From Acanthaster planci (Eukaryota > Echinodermata > Asteroidea > Valvatida > Acanthasteridae): 64,000 nt of DNA. Shown one piece after another: positions 35,422-45,848 of this stretch. The position numbers were made by a program, and so were the translations under genes. The notes beneath the pieces are model-generated. The model did no database searches. It saw only the letters and a program-made list of their open reading frames with translations, and was not told where the DNA came from. Location: contig NW_019091384.1 of assembly GCF_001949145.1 (NCBI RefSeq), positions 1,842,090 through 1,906,089 of the forward strand, given 5' to 3'. Within the stretch, counting starts at the first letter, position 1; each line of letters begins with the position of its first letter.

Positions 35422-37515
35422 TTCAATATTCCAACAGTACAGTGCATGCCCCAAAATGAAGGTCATTTGGAAGGGCGTGCGGGATCTATGCCCTCAAGGC
35501 TGCCCTAAGATCGAATGACCTGGCTTTTTTAATACCGAACTGGCTCATTACATTGCCTTTTTTGAACTAAACTGGCTCTTTCATCTCCAGAACCAAAAAA
35601 TGTATGTTTAGGTGCTCAGCCATCGTCTTCAAGTAAGTGTTCAATTAATTATGCAGAGATTAAAGGAGTTAATCTCCATATTAAGATGGCGTACAGCGAG
35701 TGGTTGTTGTGTAGAATGCGTAGGGTTGGTGAAGGAACAGACATGAAAAGTCAAGACAAGCTGTCACGGACACATAAAGGTCAACCTCAAAGATGCCCGC
35801 ATTTATATTTTGATAAAAAGTGGCAGTAGTCATGAACATTTAAGGCAATGGGTTTAATGATAACGACAAGCGCTATTCGTAAAAGTAATAATGCACGCAA
35901 CAAGTGTAATTATACCTGCCGATAGATTGCACATGCATTAGAGCTGACTATCTTAACTTCAGAAAACACCCACTATATCGGTAAAAATGGGCAATAACTC
36001 TTTCAAATTTTGTAAGGGAGCGATACAAGCTTTCAGAATCTACACAAATGAGCTACTTAGTTGAAATGCCATGCACTTAAAAACATTTTGTGCCGCACAG
36101 TAAAATGTTAATGGGCCAAGGCCTCTTCGTCGTAATCGTTACGTTTTGTTTACAAGGACACTTTCCTAGGGCAGATTCAGCCGTGCTGTAACTACTGCTT
36201 TTAAAACTCAAGACTGCACACAAAAAGAGGAGCAGCTCCGTGTGTGCCAATAAATTGTGAAGGGATACCAATCTGGGAGATTTATGTTGGTATTGTATAT
36301 GAAACAAACATGGGTTCTTGCCCCCAACAAATTCGCATTTAGGTTTACTTTAATTTTGACATCTATCAAGAATGTTTTAATTTTAAAAAAATGATTTAAA
36401 ATTACGCAGTATAGCTGGGATGCTTCACAACAAGTAATTTCACTACCATGTACAGGCGACAATTTATAATGTTACACTATAAAAAAAAACAACAGAAGGT
36501 CCAGTCCCTAAAAATGCTTCCTTCTGGAGTAATTAGGGGCACTTACAACATTCTTTAATACACAGAAGCTTTCTAAGATTTATTGTTTTGCAAGCAGGTA
36601 TAATATTCCAACTTCCGGTCCCTGTGTATAGAACAGTTTTTTAACACTTAGCTAATTCACAAACAGAACATTTGTTCACTCTACGATGTGCTACATATTT
36701 TACAAGTTATTATCCTTATTCTCATCTTTGAGATAAAGATTACAGCACCTACTTTGCATTTCTTGGTGGAAGCAAGAAACACTCAAACCTCAAAATCACT
36801 GAAAATCTCGGATTAATGATTATAGTGCTCCAAAAACGTAAACTGTAACTTTGTATCACACCTGGTGTGACTCGTGTTAACCAGGTCTTGAGACAGACCT
36901 CTTAGCATTTGCCCGGCGTAAATGTTTTCACCGTTATGTATGAAATTGAGGGAAAGTTGAGGGAAAAATTGCGTTTATGCTGTTTTCATCCATATGAGGC
37001 TTGTCTTCGAACACCACAACCTTGGTCACGGTCCGGCGGTCACGATTACAAGCAAACAGTGATTTTTTGCGTCATTAACACCGATCTGAGCCTCTACTGA
37101 CGGCCAGGTCGGGGTGTAATAAGAGGCTCTCGGCTGGACTCACGATAAACTCAAATGGAGTGCTGCTGGACACAGCGTGAACCGGCGACACATTTGGGAT
37201 GCACCATAGTCCATCGTTGTCAGGAGTATGACCATCGTAATACTATGTTAACCGCAGCTTATTTTCCCTAGCACGGATCTAGTGTAGGAAAAAGAAAACA
37301 GACAAAAGAACAATATAGGCCTATTGAGCTTATTCCAACCAAAATACCACCACTAAGTGACTAGTTTCTGTGACTTAAACCAACCTTGTCATGGGAAAAG
37401 TGTCGATATTTTTTATGAGAAAAAATTATTATTTCATCATAATCATAATTATCATGACGTCGACAATAATATCAACAGCGACAAAAGCACAACTGATTAC
37501 ATGTAAATAAATGTC

Positions 37516-39885
37516 CATACACATAGCGATTGATCAGGAGGTTTGGGCAACAGGGAGGTTGCCGCCAAGGGAAATTCCCGCATAGAAAAAAAGGACTTTG
37601 CCCCCCCCAGCAAAAATGTTACCACACTCATGTGTTTGTGTGACTTTATTTATATGTCTTCAGTGCATCGTGATGAGTTTGCAATAGTTGTTGAGTTTTG
37701 CTGTTCGTTGTTCCCTAATCCTTTCTTGGGCTGTCTATTTCACTGCTGCCATTAGTCGATGAGATTTGAGTGGAGACTAAACGTTTGTGAGACATAAAAC
37801 GAAACTACATTGACCTTAAGGCGGCAAAGTATTGTTGGTTTTGTTCTTGCAGTTCAGTTACTTTTCTTAGTTAGGGGAAGGGAACAGTAGGAAAATAAGG
37901 AAAGCCAAAGAAAACTGTAAAGAAATTTCAGAAAATCTGAGGAAAAATCCGATCAGAGATATTTAACTTTGAGGAGTGGAAACACTGGTTGCTTGACATG
38001 CAAGGCAGTGCCTGTCATATCTTTACAGATATAAACATCTAATGTTTTTCTTAGACCACTTTTCAAGGCAAAAATTTTTCTGAATACTCAGGTGATTATC
38101 TCTTATGTGCCCTTTATTGTGTCATTGGTAACCGGGATACTTTTGGAAAGTTATTCAAAGTACTAGGGATTTGTGGAGGAGATTTTTGGTGTGAAATTTA
38201 GGGATCACTGCAACTATATGCACAAGGGTATGCACCCTATGTTTACAATGGAGGCACACATAGTTTGGTCATGTGCAGTGTGTGTGCATGATGAGCAGTG
38301 CATGTTCTTTGGTATATTGTTTGTGTTTGTAGCACTAGTGATCTGTGAAGGGCTTTGATTAGTGAATGCGTTTTATATATTAATGCATACTGGGTTATTC
38401 GGGCAATTTATTTTCCGCAAGTTAAATTACACAAATTCATACCCTGTCATCACTGTCATAACTTTGAGAGGATCGTGTGAATTGGTGGCTTTATTGCATT
38501 GCGCGTGTTTGTAGCGTTTGAAAGTGTAAGTGTTGGTCAGTCAGTGCGCAGGCCTGGCCTATGTGGTCGCGTTTCCACCTTTGGGTCTCGATACAGTCAT
38601 CCCTACACTTTTTTTCCTTAGGGTTCTCATCACTTGTTATGTGGACATCTACCTTGAATGCGTACTTGTGCGTATAATTTGTGTAGATCACATGTGTCCT
38701 AATTCAAAAGGTAGAAACAGTAAGAGTGCCTGCCATATCTTTACAGGTGCCCCGGGTCCAGACTAGAGTACTAAATAGCCAGAGAGAGGATATCCGACTT
38801 CCCCTGACCCTTTTCAGGACTTGTAGTACAACTTGGACCTGCGTGCCATCATTCGCACTCACCAACGCCAATAGTCCCCTGGCAACGCCCCCCTGGAGAG
38901 AGTCTCAAGGCAACCCCCTTGGACCTGCATCCACCTACCCCGCCACTCAATTCTCACAAATTGATATCCATCAGAATTGAGGCCTGGACTACACCCCAAG
39001 AACTGTGGGGTACGTCGTCCGCCGCGCTCCTACGAGCGCAGTGAATCCAAAGGACAGGGGTCGGGGAGGCCTAGGCCAGGATAAAAGGTTTTAATGAAAT
39101 AACAAACACTGCATGAATAGTTAATCGCATGTATCACAATGTTTGGAGCAGTAGTAAAGCCTATATTTGGGGTGTGTTGTTGGCTAGCATGTTTTTGGTG
39201 GGTACGGCAGATTAGTATTAGAGTCTATAATTACCTTAAACGAGATGTCCCCATCGTCTAAGGAGAGAGGTGTCATCATTTTTCGGCTGATCATCAGCAC
39301 CGCCAACTGCTCCGGCGTGCCTAGCTCCCTGTCCTCCTCCCTCGCCTTCGAAGGACACAATTAAGTGACCTCCGACCTACGTGAGATCTGATTTGATGGA
39401 GTTTGTTTAAGTCTTGGTTTCCTTTAGCGCACTCTACATATCGCTTACAGAATGAATTGTATATATTGGAGCAATACGTTTATTCACTGTCACTGAAGAA
39501 GTCCTACTCTGATTATTCGTGCCAGAGATTGGCAGTCACAGATACACATAACAATGCCAGGGCACAAAGTCTTACGCGAAGCATTTCCCTCTCTCCTTTG
39601 TTTTTACACTGCAGATCGTCTCGTATGCAATCCACGATCTGTTCCGTTCACATTCAGGTGACTGTGATCCCTGTCAGCAGAGATTTCTTTAGGGTGTCGA
39701 AAACCGATCCTCCATGGAAAACCTTACACACCTTGCTGAAAAGTGATGTTTCAACTACGTGCTTGGTTTAGCCCCGCCCCCCCCCGGAAAAACACTCTAC
39801 ACCATCAAATCTTAATTATATGTACACGTATTTCAGTGTTTACATATCACTCAGTTACATGTGCTCACGACCGAAACGTCACAGT
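37516..39885. other. gene-free stretch between unit C and CTL-4
   Basis: No gene recognised. The phrase CATATCTTTACAG recurs near 38,010 and 38,735. About 39,600-39,760 is a diverged copy of the 3' flank found downstream of the other lectins (compare 32,880-33,000), so CTL-4 carries its own piece of the ancestral unit. The 39,770-39,790 C-tract is simple sequence. Confidence 0.5.
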
Positions 39886-40377
39886 CTACGATCGTATGTT
39901 ATCGACCTTGCAAACAAAGTGATTGCAAAGACGGCAATTGGTTGCATACCATCTGGCACGGTAGCTCGTAGCACAGACGGTGTAATTGTTGTGTGAACTG
40001 GAATAGCCAGGACGCCACTGGGTAAACCCTGGGCTTCCCGATGTCCCCGTCCAGACGAAGGCACCCTTTTCTTCAATGTCGTTCAGTCCAAGCCAGAATG
40101 AACTAACTGCCTCATGCAGAGTGGCCTCGACGAACTGCTGCTCCTCTAGGCTGTTGATCCAAACAAGATGGGCCGTACCGTATCGCTGGGTCGGCAGCTG
40201 CTTGCAGTAGGTCTCGGCATCAGCCCAAGTAAGACGTTGGAGTACCAACAGGTAGCAATGGTCGCCGAATGAGATCCACTGGAACGGGCAGGGGTGGCCG
40301 CAAAAGGTACGGGTACCGTTGATTGAAAGAAGGATAGGCAATGCTACCAACAAGAGGTACCGTAGGGAGGATGACAT
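39886..40377 (-). CDS. secreted C-type lectin CTL-4 (single exon, complete)
   Basis: 163 residues from the ATG at 40,377 (MSSSLRYLLL...); the frame stays open five codons further only to a GTG, so this is the first ATG. Signal peptide about 1-23, then the lectin-like domain: C26, C30, PFQWISFGDHCYLLV, WADAETYC, HLVWINSLEE, SFWLGLND, C135, C148, C151 and C156, ending VCKVDNIRS. It is the most diverged of the four: EATLHEAVSS replaces the usual EYAESS..V stretch, the C-terminal loop is FTQWRPGYSSSHNNYTVC with an NYT glycosylation sequon, and there is an extra late cysteine. No EPN/QPD or WND. Secreted; ligand unknown. Confidence 0.86.
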   Translation of the reverse strand: MSSSLRYLLLVALPILLSINGTRTFCGHPCPFQWISFGDHCYLLVLQRLTWADAETYCKQLPTQRYGTAHLVWINSLEEQQFVEATLHEAVSSFWLGLNDIEEKGAFVWTGTSGSPGFTQWRPGYSSSHNNYTVCATSYRARWYATNCRLCNHFVCKVDNIRS

Positions 40378-40647
40378 CGTTCCAGAGGACACGCTAGTCT
40401 AAGAACCCATGGCAGTACCAGCTCGAGCTCACAAATCCACCCGTGTACACACAGGGACAAAATATGTGGTATATTTTGCTTCGTTGGTATATGAAATGAG
40501 GAGGCTGGTTGATCAGTCGTCCTCAGTGTATTGGACAAGTTGTTCCTATTTGCACTGTTTCGATCCTGATGGTGGCGTGTGTCATGGATTCAATGACTGA
40601 AAATCTACCAGGTCCTTCGGCATACAGAATGTAACTATATAACAGAA

Positions 40648-40682
40648 CAATGTCACGTGGCACGTTCGCAAAAAGATCCAGT
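40648..40682 (-). promoter_or_regulatory. conserved upstream block of CTL-4 with CACGTG core
   Basis: CACGTG at 40,653-40,658, 276 bp before the ATG. AAAAAGATCCA follows after a few extra bases compared with the other copies, so the core survives in the most diverged paralogue. Confidence 0.45.
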
Positions 40683-41894
40683 GAGAACGCGATGGGAAAA
40701 TACAGTGCGTAGTATCCCATTTGCGTTTTCCGCGACGGCCAATTTGCTTTGTGTATCATCATATCGTGGGCTTATTTCATTTTTGAGTTCACTGCTTAGA
40801 GGAACATCAAGACAAGCTCATCGTTTTTAGAACTCAAGGCGGAGCTCGTGTCTTGCAAAACTCCTTCAGTCACAGGACGTTCCCGGATGCCTAGGATATG
40901 TTTTAAACTTGTAGGTACAGGCGAAGTCGATCTCCAAGATCAAAGATGGCCTTTCAAAGGTGATCTTATAATCCACGGGGCTGATGGGAGGCGGGTGTTT
41001 CAAATGTGGGGTCAAGTGTTAAGAAAACTTTCTATTCAATTCTGGAACGAATCAAAAAATGGAAAAAACATTAAGTCGACATCCGATAACTCGTTCAATG
41101 CAGGCCTAACATAAACATAGAACTGAAATATTTGAAAATGTCTAATTTATGCTCTGTATCTCTGCCAAGTTTTCTCGAAGTAAAGAAGTTTTCTTAAATC
41201 AAGAAACCATTCCAAATAGAGAGGGGAATACCAGCAAAGTGTGGATATCCATAATGACTCCGTGTGTTTGGCAGTTTTGTCAGAAGATAAATAGACCTCT
41301 TCACTGATAAATAATGCACGCATGCACACAAATGGCCTTGGCGGCAAGAAGTGTGAGCGGGCCATTGAAACGATTCAGGAGTGCTACTTTGATGATCATA
41401 TTCTTTCGATGCACTGGTTGGTTCCAAGAACACTAACGATGTTATTTATACTACTTATGATAGAAGGGGGCCTGCATATAGGAAACGTCGATCTCGTGCA
41501 CACAGGAAAAATCACGTAGGCCCTAAAGTCTTTAACAGAGCACTAAAATTACAGCCTGGATAAGAAACTAATAGCAAAAACGATTTAATTGGACTTTCTG
41601 AAAAAAAATGAACAAAGCCATAAAACCCGTGACAGAAACTTATAATCAAAGTCGCTTCTCTTTTATGCGCATGCGTGCATAATTATGTAATACTGGAAAA
41701 GGTCTATGACTTCGACGGACAGATACGACGTGTGATACAATATCGATTCTCCCTCTTTGAAGAAACCCCTGTCCTGAAAAAAAATCAATACTGCCTCAGT
41801 CTGTGGAAATCAAAATATGAAAAAACGAGATTCTAACATAAACAAGTTCTCAGTTATGTGTAAATAATTTACCAAAACTTGATGTGCTTACAGA

Positions 41895-42912
41895 CAGTAT
41901 TGTAGACCTGGTCTCGGTCTCAAGACCGTCTCGAGACCATTTATGCGGCCTCGGTCTCGCCCTGTCAAAGCCTCGGTCTTGGGAGGGCCGGTCTCGTTCT
42001 CGAAAGCGCCGGTCTCGGTCTTGGTCTCGGATGCCATAGTCTTGGGTCTCCCATCGAGACCAGTTGAGACGATAACAAAATGCGCATCTAGCTACCATAC
42101 ATGCACGCGGCTGCAAAAGGCAAAATTACCTCCGCTCGAGTCAAATTCTACCACTGATATAAATAAAACACAGTAATGTTCAGATTTTTTGCAATAAACA
42201 ATTAAATCGATGCTGGAATGAAGACTAGTCAATGCAGCATGATGCAACCTTGTCTCAATTTGTTACTTTATTGACACCATGGAGTTGCGGTTGTGTGTAG
42301 CGGAATTCGCAGAGTACTAGACTGGTTCCCGTTCCCTACGTAATCTCCTGCTAAACGTACGGCCGGGACGGGAACCAGTCTGGGTGTGTGCGCACGATAT
42401 TTTGTGCACGTGTAAAATAGCTTTCATTCCGTCGTGTATGTGGTACGTGTTGTTTTAGCAGTTTCGTTACGGTAGGCTTACATCTTTTTTGGATGTTTGT
42501 TTTTTAGTAGTTTGCTTACAAAAACAGTCTAAGGATATTTGTTTTAATGTTAACATCATATCATTTGGGACACTCTGGTTGAAAATGACCAGACGGGTAA
42601 AAGTAGAGCTGTATACTAGTATCACTGATAAAAGAACGGAGAAATTCATTAATTAACAAATATTTGACCTACTTGTGTGTGAGGTTATGCTAATGTTTTC
42701 ATTTTATTTCTGTTGTACTTAATTGAACTGCCATATGTTTGTATCCCTATTGACCTTTTGGTAAAGACTAAACATTGGTGTATGGTTGGTCTCGGTCTTG
42801 GCGGATGTCGGGGTCCCGGTTTCGACCTGCAAAAGAAGGAGTAGCTAGGTCTCGGTCTTGGTCTCGTATACCCTGGTCCCGGTCTCCGGTCTTGGTCTCG
42901 GATACAACACTG
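41895..42912. mobile_element. candidate hAT-like non-autonomous element with GGTCTCG arrays
   Basis: The left end CAGTATTGTA (41,895-41,904) is inverted against the right end TACAACACTG (42,903-42,912). The flanks CTTACAGA and CTTGCAGG match at 6 of 8 positions, like a decayed 8-bp hAT target duplication. Degenerate GGTCTCGGTCTT arrays lie just inside both ends (41,910-42,060 and 42,785-42,905). No transposase is present. Two separate short elements are an alternative reading. Confidence 0.45.
42320..42380. repeat. 61-bp hairpin with ACTGGTTCCCG arms
   Basis: GACTGGTTCCCGTTCC faces GGGACGGGAACCAGTC. The hairpin at 48,072-48,144 has the same termini, so it is probably a tiny MITE family. Confidence 0.65.
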
Positions 42913-43133
42913 CTTGCAGGCAGTCCCCATGTTCAGCATTTCTGCACGGTAGGGAAAAAAAAGGAAAGTGTTTTTCGTTGCCCCATAACTTTTCTGCTTG
43001 ATTTTCATACAGCTGCATACCACAAGGCACAACTTTTCATTGAGCAAGGATAGGCCTCCATCGCACGTACTGCACGACGTGCGATTCGGTTACCGTACCA
43101 GCAAGGCATCGATAATGCCGCGCCCTGAACATT

Positions 43134-43600
43134 GTACACGTAGGCTGAGTTCGGGCGGCTTGTTCTCGTATGTTCAGGAACAGCTCGAATTGTTGTTTCA
43201 CGGTGGGTCGGCCGCTCGAACGCTGGGAACGTACAACTAGCTACTTGTAGCAAGCAACATGGCGGCGTCCTTGTACATTCTTCGAAAGTTAATGTTTGGG
43301 CTAACTTCTTTTCCATATCTGTCATATCTGTCATGGAATATTATTGATGTTAATTGTGCAAAACTTTCCATTGTCTCCATAGTTTTTGCAGCTTTTCAAA
43401 AATCAAATCTCACGAGTTTTCCCGCGTGTTCGTGTCAAAACCCTGACGAGGAGGTGGTGTGTGAACCTGTTCCGAGAACAGTGTTCTTGGGTTATGTTCC
43501 CGCCGTTCGAGCGCAAGAACGCGAAACCCGTGTCAAGACCAGGGCCGCCCGAACTCGACCGTACAGTACGTGTGCAGCATGCCCAACGATTATGTACGTA
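43134..43600. repeat. imperfect inverted repeat around an ATGGCGGCG frame
   Basis: The left arm 43,134-43,235 (GAGTTCGGGCGGCTTG..., GCCGCTCGAACGCTGGGAAC) is inverted against 43,490-43,595 (GTTCCCGCCGTTCGAGCG, GGCCGCCCGAACTCG). The right arm is shorter by internal deletion. The loop includes ATGGCGGCG at 43,259. Likely a degraded foldback element. Confidence 0.5.
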
Positions 43601-45848
43601 CTTTCACCATGGAAACTTTTGTAAGGCGCCCTCCAGCGATTCCATACGTTATTTAGACGGGTCCTTCGATTCTGTCATCAATTCTGCTATAGATTTGGGT
43701 CATTCTTCTGGGTACCTGCCAGCAAGGCGGTTCCGTAAATCGGGTGGGTTCGTACGCATACATGCGATTAATGATTAATGGTGCTGCTCACGAGTAGATT
43801 TGAAAGTTGGGTCACATATGTATCACTGTGTTTTGACTGAGTCTGTGAAATCCTCGCAGGTAGGCCCTAGGCCCAAACAGTACTAGGCCTAGTAACTTTA
43901 GTGGTAGCTCAGGAATTCGTTGCTACTTGGAAGACATCTACCCAGATCGAGTGGATAGAACAGACATGGCCTGAAAGTACTTACAGACATGAGACAGAGA
44001 GTTTTTGTTTTACTGCATATCCGGCATCACCCTTCAGTCATGTGTCAGCCATTAGGCCTATCACTAAGTGTTTTCCCCACTCAGGACGAATTTGGCCCAA
44101 CTTGTACATGTACATCACACAGACATGACAGAGTCCATTTTATAGTTTATCATGTTTATAATTATAGTTAACTATTAAAGTAAAAAACATTCTCGGTCTC
44201 TGGTCAGACCAAAGTTCCAGAACTGATGCGGCGATGGGTTGTTTTATTTGTTTTGTTTGTTTTTTAAGGGGGGTGGGGTTGGCTTTGTAAGACTGGCAAC
44301 GGACATGGAAATGAGTGGCAAATTAAATTAAAGAGCAAAGGCTAGTAGTAGCACATCATGCAGCCATTGCTAAATTTATTGTTGAACAACTGGCTGCAAC
44401 TTTGTAACATTTGTGTACCCATGGTCTACTGTTTAGTGCTCGACATCAACATTAAGCAGTCGTAACGGATCTATCACCGGGTACAAGGTACCCACAAATT
44501 AGTCTGTTTTCTTGAACAAATTGCCCTTCCGACTTATGGATTTGTGGCGGGGAATCAGTCTACTCGTGAACATTCAGACGGTGTGGAAATAATGTAGATA
44601 TATCGCTGTTTTGAAAATTTTGAGAAAAAAACCCCAGAAAAAGCACACATTGACGCCCATGTTCAAAATGGACACATGCACTGACCGGAGACAGACCATT
44701 ATTTGTTTGGCCTAAGTGATGGAAGCCTGTACAGAGAGCCTGTTTAGTTTGCACCTAGCCCAGTTTGGATGACATTTTCATCACATTACAACTAACATCC
44801 AGCATGTCCATGGTATGGGGCAGCGCGGACATCCAGGAGTTTCACAGAATTGTGGGTAGCAAACACACCGCCACCGATGGAAACAACTGCAATGAGCGTA
44901 TGTGTACGTACTGATCAAAGAAAAAGTGTTCTATCCCAATCCTTGGACTGGCTGGTGTGTGCGTACGCCACCATAGCCCCTTAAGTAAAGAACATTCCAG
45001 TGCAATTTTAGCTCACAAAATCCATTGGATGTTTGATAATGTCCCTGGACATGCTGGATAAACTTGATTGAAAGAATCAAAAATAGTTCAGCGCCCAGTA
45101 TATCAACAAAAGGAGTTTGTTGGGCCCTGTTTACTGGTCTAGGTGTGACCCAACTAAGAGCTTGTCATTTACCCAATGCGGGTAAGAAATTCTTGAGGTT
45201 TTTTAACTGAAATTTTGTCGAAATTTACTGAAACTAGAGCTATGAGGATTAAGTAATAGATGCTCTAGGTCAAAATGTCAACTGGTTATTTTGTAAAAGA
45301 AACAGGATACCAAAAATAAGGAACACCGTTTTTAGACCACCAGACTGACCAATTACTTGAAACATCAGAGGTTTCACTCACTAATCTCTAAGTCCACCAT
45401 ACTTTGCACTTCATGTGCATCACGTGAGGGCACATGTCGCAGGCCAGTGGCACATCTATCTCCTGCTTTTTGGTTCAACCATTTTCGAAGGGGGGGTTGA
45501 AATCTTGCTTTACATGACAAAGCTACGCAGCTAGTCACTCAGCCAGGATGGTCGAGCACACTTGTGCTATAAAAACAAGATTCCACCCATTATGTGCAAG
45601 GTGACATGGAATTTTATAAACTTTTGAAGGGGCAAACATGTACATGTTCATGGTGGTCCCATATTGAACTCTTAACCTACTGTTCAAGCTGATACCTTTA
45701 GGGATTTCCAATTAACAGACTCCTAACTGCACATCGTTGGAAAAGTCTACGGCCCTACCTTTCCTAAGTGACTTGTTTGCTGTTTGCTTGAATCTTTCAG
45801 TTAGTGCTGCTACTCTAGGCTCTCCGCCTGTGGGAGAGAGCTGCGGCC

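Larger units (their letters stand above)
30640..37515. repeat. segmental duplication unit C (carries CTL-3)
   Basis: Aligns with B and A: 30,680-31,280 with 12,840-13,490; 31,555-31,800 with 13,755-13,980 and 590-1,050; 32,080-32,940 with 17,390-18,290; 34,240-35,130 with 21,580-22,880; 35,430-37,515 with 25,845-28,110. It lacks much of the DNA matching 14-17 kb of unit B, and the coding part of the Penelope remnant. Apart from CTL-3 no gene is seen in it. Confidence 0.75.
40683..45848. other. gene-poor region between the lectin array and the TLCD5 pair
   Basis: No convincing gene. Frames near 41,320-41,560 (KKCERAIETIQECYFDDHIL and a shifted continuation) and 43,259-43,624 (ATGGCGGCG start) look mildly protein-like but match nothing I recognise. 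Repeats within are listed separately. Confidence 0.5.
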
